From Actinophytocola xinjiangensis (GTDB lineage: Bacteria > Actinomycetota > Actinomycetes > Mycobacteriales > Pseudonocardiaceae), in contig NZ_MSIF01000001.1 of the NCBI RefSeq assembly GCF_001921215.1, positions 310,001 to 374,000 on the forward strand: a stretch of 64,000 nt of DNA, given 5' to 3'. The position numbers were made by a program, and so were the translations under genes. Of this stretch, positions 17,733 to 26,108 are shown one piece after another. Under the pieces are notes generated by a model, which saw only the letters and a program-made list of their open reading frames with translations, ran no database searches and was not told the DNA's origin. The first letter of the stretch is position 1; the number at the start of each line of letters is the position of its first letter.

Positions 17733-18726
17733 CGCCGAGGAGCCGGCCGGTCAGGTGGCGGAGCTGGTGGTGTTCGTCGCCGAACAGCGCGCGGGAGGCG
17801 TGGGCGCGGCGCAGCCGGACGTGCGCGCGGGACTCCCAGGTCATGCCGATGCCGCCGAGGAGCTGGATCGCCGTCTCGCACACCTCGACGGCCGCCGGCG
17901 CGACGAACGCCTTCGCGGTCCGCGCGGCGGCCACGGCCTCGTCGGCCGGCAGCGCGTCGGCCGCCCACGCGCTGTGGAACAGCGCGCTGCGGCTCGCCTC
18001 GACCGAGACCAGACAGTCCGCCGCGAGCTGCTGGACGGCCTGGAACGACCCGATCGGCGCCCCGAACTGCGTGCGGTTCCTGGCGTGCTCGACGGCGTCG
18101 TCGAGGGCGGCGCGCATGACGCCGAGCAGATCGGCGGTGGCGAGGGTGAGGCCGAGCGCGGTCAGCCGCAGCCGGTCCTCGGTGCCGGGGTCGGTGAGGG
18201 CGAGGTGGCCGGCGGCGGGGCCGACGGCACGGGTGCGGCGGGTGAGGTCGGCGCCGGGGAGCGGGTCACCGAGGTGGTGGCCCGTGCCGTCGGGGGAGTG
18301 GGTCACCTCGGCGCCCGCGCTGTCCCAGGCCACGGCGTCGGCGGCGGTGCCGGCGTAGTCGGTGAGGTCGCGGCGCAGCAGGGGTGCGACCCGGACCTCG
18401 CCGCCGCCGATGGCGTCGAGCAGGTCCTGGCCGGCGCCGCCGAGCCGTAGCCGTTCGGCGGCCAGCAGCGTGCCGATGACCGGCGCCGGCACCGTGTGGT
18501 AGCCGAGCTGTTCCACCAGCACGGTGAGGTCGACGACCGACGCCTCGTCGAGCCCGATGGCCAGCCACCCGGCGGCGACGATCCGCGACCAGGCCACCTC
18601 GTCCGGTTCGGCGGGGCTGGTGTCGTCGGGGCCGCGGCCGGGGGACCAGCGGGTGGCCAGCTCGGCGGCGAGTTTCGCGCAGACCTCGGCGAAGGCGCGC
18701 TGGTCCTGGTCGAGACCGATCTCCAT
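17719..18726 (-). CDS. Acyl-CoA dehydrogenase, FadE-like (partner-type subunit)
   Basis: A 335-residue protein with ATG at 18726 and a weak GGGTGA upstream. The N-terminal half is degenerate. The C-terminal half has RTQFGAPIGSFQAVQQLAAD and LGGIGMTWESRAHV. It lacks the ER helix-G motif present in the protein encoded next, so it is probably the non-catalytic or FAD-sharing partner of an alpha2beta2 dehydrogenase. Its stop codon lies within the last copy of a 17-bp tandem repeat. Divergent from the crotonase at 18797. Confidence 0.86.
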   Translation of the reverse strand: MEIGLDQDQRAFAEVCAKLAAELATRWSPGRGPDDTSPAEPDEVAWSRIVAAGWLAIGLDEASVVDLTVLVEQLGYHTVPAPVIGTLLAAERLRLGGAGQDLLDAIGGGEVRVAPLLRRDLTDYAGTAADAVAWDSAGAEVTHSPDGTGHHLGDPLPGADLTRRTRAVGPAAGHLALTDPGTEDRLRLTALGLTLATADLLGVMRAALDDAVEHARNRTQFGAPIGSFQAVQQLAADCLVSVEASRSALFHSAWAADALPADEAVAAARTAKAFVAPAAVEVCETAIQLLGGIGMTWESRAHVRLRRAHASRALFGDEHHQLRHLTGRLLGENGR

Positions 18727-18740
18727 CACGTCACCCGTAT

Positions 18741-18765
18741 CAGTTATATCTTTGATAATATTCCG
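18741..18765. promoter_or_regulatory. AT-rich element in a divergent promoter gap
   Basis: A 25-nt AT-rich island containing TATC-TTT-GATA (18747-18757, perfect inverted repeat) between divergent starts at 18726 and 18797. The ATCTTT word recurs at 30599, 34119 and 45949. Operator or promoter -10 region; not distinguishable by eye. Confidence 0.4.
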
Positions 18766-18796
18766 CGATCCTACCGCGAGCACCCGGGAGCGCACC

Positions 18797-19552
18797 ATGG
18801 CGGAACGGACGGCCGTGACCCTGACCGTCGAGGACGGCGTCGCCTGGATCACCCTCACCGATCCCGGCCGGCGCAACAGCCTCAACCCCGTCCTGGTCAC
18901 CCAACTGGCCGACGCCTGCGCCCTGGTCCGCGCCGACCGCGACGTGCGGGCCGCCGTCCTGCGCGCCGAGGGCCCGGTCTTCTCCGCCGGCGGCGACCTG
19001 GACTCCCTGGGCACCGTCCCGGCCGACCCCACGGCCGTCTACCGGGGATTCGAGGCCCTGGCGGCGTTGCCGGTACCCACGCTCGCCGCCGTCCACGCCC
19101 CGGCCATCGGCGCCGGCGTCAGCTTCGCCCTGGCCTGCGACGTGATCGTCGCCGGCCGCTCGGCGAGGTTCGACCCCCGCTTCCTCGACCTGGCGATCCA
19201 CCCCGGCGGCGCGCACCTCTGGCGCCTCGAACAGCGCGTCGGCCACCAGGCCGCCACCGCCCTGATCCTGTTCGGCGAGGCGGTGACCGGTGAGCAGGCC
19301 GCGCAGGTCGGCCTGGCCTGGCGCTGCGTCCCCGACGAGGACCTCCCCGCCCTGGTCTCGGCGATGGCCGCCCGGGCCGCCGGCCGACCCGCCCCGCTCG
19401 TGCGCCGCACGAAGTCGGTCATGGCGTTGGGCCGCGCCCTGACCGACCCGTCCGCGGCGGCCGACGTCGAACAGGTGGCCCAGAACTGGTCGGTCCGCCA
19501 GCCAGAACACCTCGACGCCGTCCGTCGCGTCCGCGACCACGTCCGCCGCTGA
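18797..19552 (+). CDS. Enoyl-CoA hydratase/isomerase family protein
   Basis: A 251-residue crotonase with GGGAG 6 nt before ATG 18797. Oxyanion-hole segments are SAGGDLDSL and IGAGVSFAL. The active-site loop reads FDPRFLDLAIHPGGAHLW, without the classical Glu of the first catalytic position, so hydration is not assured; isomerase or hydrolase activity is possible. Monocistronic, convergent with the ligase gene at 19590. Confidence 0.86.
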   Translation: MAERTAVTLTVEDGVAWITLTDPGRRNSLNPVLVTQLADACALVRADRDVRAAVLRAEGPVFSAGGDLDSLGTVPADPTAVYRGFEALAALPVPTLAAVHAPAIGAGVSFALACDVIVAGRSARFDPRFLDLAIHPGGAHLWRLEQRVGHQAATALILFGEAVTGEQAAQVGLAWRCVPDEDLPALVSAMAARAAGRPAPLVRRTKSVMALGRALTDPSAAADVEQVAQNWSVRQPEHLDAVRRVRDHVRR

Positions 19553-19589
19553 ACCGTCGCCGATCCGTCGTCGATCCGGCGCCGGCCGG

Positions 19590-21104
19590 TCAGGCGTCCG
19601 TGAGCCGGGTTCTGGCCAGCCGGGTCAGTTCGGGTTTGGCGACCTTGCCCACCGCGCCCCGGGGCAGGGCGTCGACGAACCACAGGTGCCGGGGCACCTT
19701 GAAGTCCGCCAGCCGCCCCCTGGCCCACCCGAGCAGGTCCGGTTCGCCGTCGGCCACGACGAACGCGGCCGGCGCCTCGCCCAGACGTTCGTGCGGCACG
19801 CCGACCACCGCCGCCTCCCGCACGGCCGGGTGCTCGCGCAGGGCGTGTTCGACCTCCGCCGGGTACACGTTGAACCCGCCGACGATGATCAGTTCCCTGG
19901 CCCGGCCGACGATCCGCACGTTGCCGTCGACCCCCAGCCAGGCCAGGTCGCCGGTGCGCAGCCAGCCGTCGTGGACGACCTCGGCGGTGGCGGCCGGGTC
20001 GTCGAGGTAGCCGGCCATCACGTTGGCGCCGCGCACCTCCAGCTCCCCGACCTGGTCGGGGCCGCGCTCGTCGCGGCCGGCGATGCGCACCTCGACGCCC
20101 TCGATCGGCGCGCCGATCGAGGTTTCGGGCAGGTCGGGGGGATCGCCGGGGCGGGTCATCGTGCACACGCCGGTCGCCTCGGTCAGGCCGTAGCCGATCA
20201 CCACGTCGCGCACGCCCAGTTCCGCGCGCAGCGCGCGGACCAGGTCGGGCGGGACGACCGCCGACCCGATCACCGCGGTGCGCACGCCAGGGTCGGCCGG
20301 CAGCTCACCGGCGCGCAGCGCGTCGAGCACGTAACCCTGGACCGTCGGCGGCGCGTTGAACACCGCCACCTCGCCGCCGCCGACCAACTCGACCACGCTC
20401 GCGCGCGACACGTGCGGCAGCAGTACGGCCGTGGCCCTGGCGTGGAACGGGGACAGCAGGCCGGTCTTGAAGCCGCCGACATGGGCCAGCGGATAGGTCA
20501 CCGGGAACACGTCGGCCCGGCGCAGGCCGACGGTGGCCGCCCACGTCGCGGCGGTCGCCACCAGCGGCGCCTGCCGCAGCACGGCGCCCTTGGGGGTGCC
20601 GGTGGTGCCGGAGGTGAACTGGACGACCGCGTGTTCGACCGGTGTCCCGCCGTGCTCGGCCGGCCCGAGCAGATCCGACCACCGCAGCCCCGGTCCCGCC
20701 GGGCCGCCGAGGCGCACCAGCCGCTGCGGTGCGACGAACGCGGCGGCCTCGGTGGCCAGCGGCCGGTCACGGAAGGCGTCGGGCACCAGCAGGAACCGGC
20801 AGCCGGCGCGGGCGAGGATCGCCGACGCCTCGGCCGGGGTGTAGCGCGGGTTGAGCGGCACGAGCGCGCCGCCGGCGACCACGACCGAGAGCATCGCCAC
20901 GGCACAGTCGAGCGTGTTGACCGCCCAGGCCGCCACCCGCTCGCCCGGGGCGAGGCCGAGGGCGAGCCAGGCCGCGGCGCCCCGGCGGACGGTGGTGGCC
21001 AGCTCCGCGTAGGTCAGCCGGTCGGCTCCGCACCGCAGGGCGGCGGTCGTGGGGGAGTCCTCGGCGGCGTCGGCGAGCAGGTCGGCGAGTGGGGCCCGGG
21101 TCAT
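19590..21104 (-). CDS. AMP-forming acyl-CoA ligase (ANL superfamily)
   Basis: A 504-residue protein with the P-loop-like motif FTSGTTGTPKGAV, the YGLTEATG adenine-binding motif, hinge TGDLAWLG and the catalytic C-terminal Lys in GAVGKVAKPEL. It activates a carboxylic acid through an acyl-AMP to the CoA thioester. It overlaps by 4 nt the preceding NTF2-like gene and is probably co-transcribed with it from the divergent promoter near 21515. Acid specificity cannot be told. Confidence 0.92.
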   Translation of the reverse strand: MTRAPLADLLADAAEDSPTTAALRCGADRLTYAELATTVRRGAAAWLALGLAPGERVAAWAVNTLDCAVAMLSVVVAGGALVPLNPRYTPAEASAILARAGCRFLLVPDAFRDRPLATEAAAFVAPQRLVRLGGPAGPGLRWSDLLGPAEHGGTPVEHAVVQFTSGTTGTPKGAVLRQAPLVATAATWAATVGLRRADVFPVTYPLAHVGGFKTGLLSPFHARATAVLLPHVSRASVVELVGGGEVAVFNAPPTVQGYVLDALRAGELPADPGVRTAVIGSAVVPPDLVRALRAELGVRDVVIGYGLTEATGVCTMTRPGDPPDLPETSIGAPIEGVEVRIAGRDERGPDQVGELEVRGANVMAGYLDDPAATAEVVHDGWLRTGDLAWLGVDGNVRIVGRARELIIVGGFNVYPAEVEHALREHPAVREAAVVGVPHERLGEAPAAFVVADGEPDLLGWARGRLADFKVPRHLWFVDALPRGAVGKVAKPELTRLARTRLTDA

Positions 21105-21508
21105 CCGATCGTGGTCTCCCTGTCGTGGATGCGCCAGCCGTCCTCGGTCCTGACCAGCTCGTCGCGGTAGGTCCCGGCGACCGACACGGTGGGTGCCGAC
21201 GTGGTGGCGGTGAGGAAGGCGAAGTACGAGACGGCGGTCGCCCGGTCGCCGCTCACCGTGACATGCAGTGGGACGACGAAGTGTCTGGTGGCCGTCCCTG
21301 GGCCGCTGATCCCCTGGTCACGACGTGTCGCGGCGGCGGCGACGATCTCGTCGGCGCCGGTCTGCCGTTCCTGACCGGATCGCCACGTCGCGTTTGGGCT
21401 GTAGATGCGGCGGTAGTCCTCTGGTTCACCCACGTCGCCGGTAAGGGCCGCGAGGCCGATGAGCGAGCGGATCGAGCTGTCGTCCTCCGTTTGTGTTGTC
21501 TCTAACAT
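21101..21508 (-). CDS. SnoaL/NTF2-like small protein
   Basis: A 135-residue alpha+beta-barrel protein of the SnoaL/NTF2-like type (DYRRIYSPNATW, DEIVAAAATRRDQG, YRDELVRTEDGWRIHDRET). Members are small hydratases, isomerases or ligand-binding proteins in aromatic, terpenoid or polyketide pathways. The ATG lies inside the left arm of a 7-bp inverted repeat and no Shine-Dalgarno is visible, so the mRNA may be nearly leaderless. The next gene, a ligase, overlaps its end. Confidence 0.78.
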   Translation of the reverse strand: MLETTQTEDDSSIRSLIGLAALTGDVGEPEDYRRIYSPNATWRSGQERQTGADEIVAAAATRRDQGISGPGTATRHFVVPLHVTVSGDRATAVSYFAFLTATTSAPTVSVAGTYRDELVRTEDGWRIHDRETTIG

Positions 21509-21529
21509 AGCAATATTATAAGTGTTAGA
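21501..21529. promoter_or_regulatory. Inverted repeat TCTAACA-N15-TGTTAGA in a divergent promoter
   Basis: Perfect 7-bp arms enclose an AT-rich core (CAATATTATAA). The left arm contains the start codon of the NTF2-like gene, and the right arm lies 14 nt before the SMP-30-like start. It is placed to control both directions. Protein bound unknown; arms differ from the ATCTT-type elements elsewhere. Confidence 0.5.
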
Positions 21530-21542
21530 AACGGAGGCGGAC

Positions 21543-22394
21543 ATGGCCGACACGAAGGTTCTCGTCGACAGCGGACTCGTCCTGTGCGACGGTCCGCGCT
21601 GGCACAACGACACGCTGTGGTTCTCCGACCTGTACGGCGGCCATGTGTACACAGTGGACCATTCGGGCCGTCTGGAACAGGTCCTTCCGGTCGCGGCCGG
21701 CCCCTCCGGGCTCGCCTTCCCGGCCGACGGCTCGCTGCTGGTCGTCTCCCAGCACGACCAGCGGATCCTGCGCCGCGCCGCCGACGGCACGGTCACCACC
21801 CACGCCGACCTCGCCGGGTACGCCCGGCACGACGCCAACGACCTGGTCCTGGACAGCTCCGGCCGCGCCTACGTGTCGAGCTTCGGCTACGACCTGGCCG
21901 CCGGTGCCCCGCTCGAACCCGCGCCCCTGGTCCTGGTCGACACCGACGGCGCCGTCAGCGTCGTCGCCGACGGTCTGCGCTTCCCCAACGCCCTGGTCCT
22001 CACCGACGACGAGCGCACCCTGCTGGTCAGCGAGACCGAGGGCCACGTGATCACCGCCTTCGACCGGGCGCCGGACGGCACCCTGGGCGGCCAGCGCGTC
22101 TGGGCCGATCTCGGCGACCTGCGGCCAGACGGCATGTGCCTGGACGCCGAGGGTCAGCTGTGGATCGCCTGCCTGGAGGCGGAGGCCGTCGTGCGGGTCG
22201 CCGAGGGCGGGCGGGAGACCGCCAGGGTCACGACCCCCGGCCGGTGGGCCACCGCGTGCATGCTCGGCGGCCGGCACCGCCGGGACCTCTACGTGCTGAC
22301 CGCCAGGACCTCGCCGGAGATGCTCGCGCGGGGCGAGTTCCACGGGGCGGTCGAGGTGGTCGAGGTCGACGTGCCGGGAGCCGGCAGGCCGTGA
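21543..22394 (+). CDS. SMP-30/gluconolactonase-like beta-propeller hydrolase
   Basis: A 283-residue protein. The ATG at 21543 is preceded by CGGAGG. The metal-binding pattern of SMP-30 lactonases is visible in part: HDANDLVLDSSGRAYV supplies the Asn and PDGMCLDAEGQLWIA the Asp. The usual N-terminal Glu (EGPxW) is replaced in CDGPRW. It probably hydrolyses a lactone or related ester in a metal-dependent way; the missing Glu leaves this open. First gene of a plus-strand run with an LLM enzyme and a crotonase. Confidence 0.8.
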   Translation: MADTKVLVDSGLVLCDGPRWHNDTLWFSDLYGGHVYTVDHSGRLEQVLPVAAGPSGLAFPADGSLLVVSQHDQRILRRAADGTVTTHADLAGYARHDANDLVLDSSGRAYVSSFGYDLAAGAPLEPAPLVLVDTDGAVSVVADGLRFPNALVLTDDERTLLVSETEGHVITAFDRAPDGTLGGQRVWADLGDLRPDGMCLDAEGQLWIACLEAEAVVRVAEGGRETARVTTPGRWATACMLGGRHRRDLYVLTARTSPEMLARGEFHGAVEVVEVDVPGAGRP

Positions 22395-22422
22395 GATCCC
22401 AGCGAGTGCGAAGGAGCGCCCG

Positions 22423-23427
22423 ATGAAGGTCGGTTTCACCATGGACATGCGCAACCCCAGGGGCGAACCGTGGAAGCAGTTCTGGGAGGACCGGCTGTGG
22501 CTGTTCCGCGAGGCCGAGGCGATGGGCTTCGACTACCTGATGGTGCAGGAACACTTCTTCACCAAGGACGGTTACGCCCCGTCGGCCACCGTGTTCCTGA
22601 CGCTGCTGGCCGAGCGCACGTCGACCGCGCGGATCGGCTCGTACACCTACGTCCTGCCGCTGCACAACGCCGCGCGGCTCGCGCAGGAACTGGCGCTGAT
22701 CGACCACCTCAGCGACGGTCGGCTCGACGTGACTGTCGGTAGTGGACACCGTGCGCTGGAGTACGTCGCGTTCGGACACTCGCCCAAGACCCGCCCGTCG
22801 CGCATGGAGGAAGGGTTGCAGGTCCTGCTCAAGGCGTGGACCGAGCGGCCGTTCACGTTCACCGGCAGGTACTACGACCTCAAGGACATCACGGTGACGC
22901 CGGCGCCGTTGCAGCAGCCGCACCCGCCGCTGTGGGTGGCGGCCACCGCGCCGCCGGCGGCAGCGCGCGCCGGCCGCTACGGCGCGAACCTGCACGGCGC
23001 GAGCGTGGACCCGGCGTTCCACCAGGCGTATCGCGACGGGCTGGCCGAGGCCGGTGTCGACCCGGCGACCAGGCGGGTGTCCAACCCGTGGTCGATCACG
23101 GTGACCGACGAGAAGCCGGAGGCGGTGTGGGAGCGCAACAAGGAGTTGTACTTCGACCGGTGGGACTTCTACCGCCAGATCCGCATCGAGATGGGCGACC
23201 CGGACCTGGACTACGGCCTGACCCCCGGGCCGGACGCGTACCGTGACTTCGAACTGATCGGCGACGCCGACACGGTCCTGGGCACGCTGCGCGGTTTCGC
23301 CGACACGCTGCCGCTGACCGACATCGTCCACTCAGGACCCACCGGTGGCGTCCCGATCCGCGAGGAGGCGTACGGGGACCTCAAGCGCTTCGCCGACCGG
23401 GTGATGCCCGAACTGAAGCGCTGGTGA
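22423..23427 (+). CDS. LLM-class flavin-dependent oxidoreductase
   Basis: A 334-residue TIM-barrel protein of the luciferase-like family with AAGGAG before the ATG. Family segments are FREAEAMGFDYLMVQEHFF, IDHLSDGRLDVTVGSGH and PPLWVAATAP. It would use reduced FMN (or F420) for oxygenation or hydride transfer. The gene lies 28 nt after the SMP-30-like gene and 6 nt before a crotonase gene. A Baeyer-Villiger-type oxygenation giving a lactone for the SMP-30 enzyme is a plausible pairing, but inference only. Confidence 0.87.
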   Translation: MKVGFTMDMRNPRGEPWKQFWEDRLWLFREAEAMGFDYLMVQEHFFTKDGYAPSATVFLTLLAERTSTARIGSYTYVLPLHNAARLAQELALIDHLSDGRLDVTVGSGHRALEYVAFGHSPKTRPSRMEEGLQVLLKAWTERPFTFTGRYYDLKDITVTPAPLQQPHPPLWVAATAPPAAARAGRYGANLHGASVDPAFHQAYRDGLAEAGVDPATRRVSNPWSITVTDEKPEAVWERNKELYFDRWDFYRQIRIEMGDPDLDYGLTPGPDAYRDFELIGDADTVLGTLRGFADTLPLTDIVHSGPTGGVPIREEAYGDLKRFADRVMPELKRW

Positions 23428-23433
23428 CCCGGG

Positions 23434-24135
23434 GTGATCGAGGTGACCAGGGTGGCGCCCGGCGTCGACCTGGTCCGGCTGTCCCGCCCGGCCAGGCGCA
23501 ACGCCCTGGACCTGGCGGGCTTCCGGGCCCTGGCCCAGGCGTGGCGAGAGATCGAGAGTGGTGACACCCGGGTCGCCGTCATCACCGGTACCCGGGACTT
23601 CTCCTCCGGCGCGGACCTGGCGACCCTCGACGCGGACGTCCGGGCCACCGGCAGGCAGGCGTGGGTGGACATCGAACAGGCCCTGCTGCGTGACGTCGTC
23701 CTGACCACCCCGGTCGTCTCGGCGGTGGAGGGCCTCTGCTTCGGTGCGGGGATGGAGCTGGTGGGCGCCACGGACATCCGCATCGCCGGCGGTGACGCGG
23801 TGTTCGCCCTGCCGGAGGTGCGGCACGGCTTCATCCCCAGTGGAGGTTCGGTGGCGCGATTACCGCGCCAGCTGGGGCCGGCCGCCGCGATGCAGATCCT
23901 GCTGACCGGCGCCCGGTTCGGTGCGGACCGGTTGTTCCACTGGGGCTTCCTGAGCGAGGTGGTGGGGCCGGGGGAGGCGTTGGACCGGGCGCTGGAGCTC
24001 GCCGGGACGATCGCCGGACATCCGGTGGCGGCGGTGGCGGCGATCAAGCGTGCGGTGGCGGAAGGGCTGGCCGGGACGCTGGACGAGGCGTACGCGGCGG
24101 AGTCCCGGATCGGCCGGGAGATCCTTCGGCGCTGA
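23434..24135 (+). CDS. Enoyl-CoA hydratase/isomerase family protein
   Basis: A 233-residue crotonase starting at GTG 23434, 6 nt after the LLM gene. Oxyanion-hole segments are SSGADLATL and LCFGAGMELV. The first catalytic Glu is present in ALPEVRHGF and a second polar residue lies in IPSGGSV, so hydratase activity is plausible. Last gene of the SMP-30/LLM/crotonase run. Confidence 0.87.
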   Translation: MIEVTRVAPGVDLVRLSRPARRNALDLAGFRALAQAWREIESGDTRVAVITGTRDFSSGADLATLDADVRATGRQAWVDIEQALLRDVVLTTPVVSAVEGLCFGAGMELVGATDIRIAGGDAVFALPEVRHGFIPSGGSVARLPRQLGPAAAMQILLTGARFGADRLFHWGFLSEVVGPGEALDRALELAGTIAGHPVAAVAAIKRAVAEGLAGTLDEAYAAESRIGREILRR

Positions 24136-24149
24136 TTCCGGGTAGACGG

Positions 24150-24195
24150 TTGCCAGTCCAAAATTTTACTTCTCACTATTAACTATATAGATGTC
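24150..24195. other. AT-rich island in a 170-nt intergenic gap
   Basis: A stretch of A/T-dominated sequence (AAAATTTTACTTCTC, then TATTAACTATATAG) in an otherwise very GC-rich window, about 110 nt ahead of the D-2-hydroxyacid dehydrogenase gene. Probably a promoter and/or operator region. No clean -35/-10 pair or palindrome could be assigned. Confidence 0.4.
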
Positions 24196-24305
24196 CGATT
24201 ATGGCCGGATTTCCGAGAGGTGGGCGACCTCGGAGGCCGAGCCCGGTCGGGAACGCGAAAAACGCGGGGGAAGGGCGGTCCAGCGGTGAAGGGACGAGGA
24301 AGACC

Positions 24306-25250
24306 ATGAGCATCCCGGTCCGGTCCATCCATGCCGTCGGCAGAGTCGCGATCGGGGCCGCCGAGGCCGCCGCTGACCTTCTCGGTGTCGACGTCATCCC
24401 GATCCGGCGGGCCACCGACCTGCCGCTCGCTGAACTGGACGTCCTGGTCGGTGTCGCGCTGGAACGGGCGGGCTGGGCGGAGGCGACCCGGCTCCGGCTC
24501 GTGCAGCTGGCCGGGTCGGGGGCGGAGAGGTTTCTCCCCGCCCACGGGCTCCCCGACGCCGTCGAGGTCGCGAACGCACGGGGTGTCGCCGCGCCGGAGA
24601 TGGCGGAGTTCGCGGTCGCCGCCCTGTTGGCACTGGCGAAGCGGCTTCCGCAGGCCTGGGAGAACCAGCGTGCCCACCAGTGGCGGCGCACCGAGCCCCA
24701 ACTGCTCGCCGGTGCGCGCGCGCTGGTGGTGGGTGCGGGCCCGGTCGGCCGTCAGACGGCCCTCCGGTTGCGGGCGTTGGGCATGACCGTGACCGGGGTG
24801 CGACGCTCCGCGACGCCCTGCGCGGACTTCGACGACGTCGTGTCGGCCGACGAGTTGTCCGACCGTCTGCCGACGGCCGCCGTCGTGGTGATCGCGGTGG
24901 CGTCCACGGGGGACACGAAGGGGATGTTCGACCGCGAGAGGTTGGCGCGGTGTGCGCCGGGCTGTCTGATCGTGAACGTCGCGCGGGGTGACGTGCTGGA
25001 CGAGAAGGCTCTCGTCGAGTCGCTGGAGGCGGGGCGGTTGGGTGGGGCGGCGCTGGATGTGGTGGTCAACGAGCCGTTGCCGGCCGGCGATCCGTTGTGG
25101 ACGACGCCCGGGTTGCTGGTCACGCCCCATGTCTCCTGGTACTCGCCTGACTACCTGCGGCGCGTGGGGGTCGTGCTGGCGGAGAACGTGCGGCGGGTGG
25201 AGCGGGGTGAACCGGTCCGGAACCGGGTCGACCGGGGTCGTGGTTACTGA
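24306..25250 (+). CDS. D-isomer-specific 2-hydroxyacid dehydrogenase
   Basis: A 314-residue protein. The ATG at 24306 follows GAGGAAG; an upstream in-frame start at 24201 lacks one and would add a basic unconserved tail. The Rossmann motif is GAGPVG at 143-148, and the catalytic triad is R227 (VARGDV), E256 (NEPLP) and H275 (TPHVSW). It reduces 2-oxo acids or oxidises D-2-hydroxy acids with NAD(P). Its own promoter lies in the AT-rich island upstream; the next importer operon has a separate promoter. Confidence 0.92.
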   Translation: MSIPVRSIHAVGRVAIGAAEAAADLLGVDVIPIRRATDLPLAELDVLVGVALERAGWAEATRLRLVQLAGSGAERFLPAHGLPDAVEVANARGVAAPEMAEFAVAALLALAKRLPQAWENQRAHQWRRTEPQLLAGARALVVGAGPVGRQTALRLRALGMTVTGVRRSATPCADFDDVVSADELSDRLPTAAVVVIAVASTGDTKGMFDRERLARCAPGCLIVNVARGDVLDEKALVESLEAGRLGGAALDVVVNEPLPAGDPLWTTPGLLVTPHVSWYSPDYLRRVGVVLAENVRRVERGEPVRNRVDRGRGY

Positions 25251-25277
25251 GGGTCTTGTCCGGCGGCCTCCGCTCGC

Positions 25278-25303
25278 CTATCTTATCAATGATTAACGGA
25301 TAG
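25278..25303. promoter_or_regulatory. Nested palindrome upstream of the SsuBCA-like importer
   Basis: The outer arms CTATC/GATAG (25278-25282, 25299-25303) enclose the perfect 9-bp palindrome ATCAATGAT (25285-25293). It begins with CTATCTTATCAA, which shares CTATCTTA with the element at 13210. It lies 25 nt before the chosen ATPase start, so a protein bound here would block the operon. Confidence 0.5.
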
Positions 25304-25328
25304 CCACTCAATGGCGGAGGGCGGGCCC

Positions 25329-26108
25329 GTGGCCAACGACGATCAGGTCAAGGTGTCGGTACAGGCCGTCGGCAAGGTGTTCACGTCGAAGGCCCGCCGG
25401 GTGGAGGCGCTCGCCGCCATCGATCTGGACGTTCGGGACGGCGAGTTCCTCTGCCTGTTGGGCCCCTCGGGCTGCGGCAAGACCACGTTGTTGCGGATCA
25501 TGGCGGAGCTGGAGTCGCCGTCGTCCGGGCGGATCGAGATGCGCCACGACGACCCCGACCGGCCGCTGTCGTCGGTCGTGTTCCAGGACTACTCCGTGTT
25601 CCCCTGGAAGACGATCATGGACAACGTCGTGTTCCCGCTGCTGCAGAACGGGTACCGGCGGCGGGAGGCGCGCGAGGTCGCCCGGCACTGGCTCGGCCAG
25701 CTCGACCTCGCCGGGTTCGAGAAGTCCTTTCCGGACACCGTCTCCGGCGGTATGAAACAGCGGGTGGCGATCGCGCGCGCCCTGGCACTGCGGCCCGAAC
25801 TGCTGCTCATGGACGAGCCGCTGGCCGCGTTGGACGCCCAGCTGCGGCTGCTGCTCCAGGAGAAGCTGCTCGACCTGTGGCAGCACAACCAGAACACGGT
25901 CGTGTTCGTCACGCACTCGATCGACGAGGCGTTGCTGCTCGGTGACCGGATCGCGGTGATGAGCGCTCGTCCCGGCCGGATCGACACGGTGATCGACGTG
26001 CCGTTCGCCCGGCCGCGTGACCCGGACGAGATCCGCGCGTCGCCCGACTTCGCCGCGTTGCGCGACGACATCTGGCACCGCCTGCGAAGGGAGCTCCAGG
26101 TCTCATGA
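25329..26108 (+). CDS. SsuB/TauB-type ABC importer ATPase
   Basis: A 259-residue ATPase. GTG 25329 is chosen because GGAGG (25316-25320) sits 8 nt upstream; an in-frame ATG at 25311 has no Shine-Dalgarno. Walker A is GPSGCGKT at 45-52, Q-loop VFQDYSVFPW, signature VSGGMKQR, Walker B LLLMDEPLAALD and switch His in VTHSI. It is typical of nitrate/sulfonate/taurine-type importers. Translationally coupled to the permease (ATGA). Confidence 0.92.
   Translation: MANDDQVKVSVQAVGKVFTSKARRVEALAAIDLDVRDGEFLCLLGPSGCGKTTLLRIMAELESPSSGRIEMRHDDPDRPLSSVVFQDYSVFPWKTIMDNVVFPLLQNGYRRREAREVARHWLGQLDLAGFEKSFPDTVSGGMKQRVAIARALALRPELLLMDEPLAALDAQLRLLLQEKLLDLWQHNQNTVVFVTHSIDEALLLGDRIAVMSARPGRIDTVIDVPFARPRDPDEIRASPDFAALRDDIWHRLRRELQVS

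Noticed and set aside
17534..18450. Plus-strand frames with SVRFWS/SVSGQRPF peptide repeats
   Set aside because: They are translations of the 17-bp DNA repeat and of the antisense of two acyl-CoA dehydrogenase genes.
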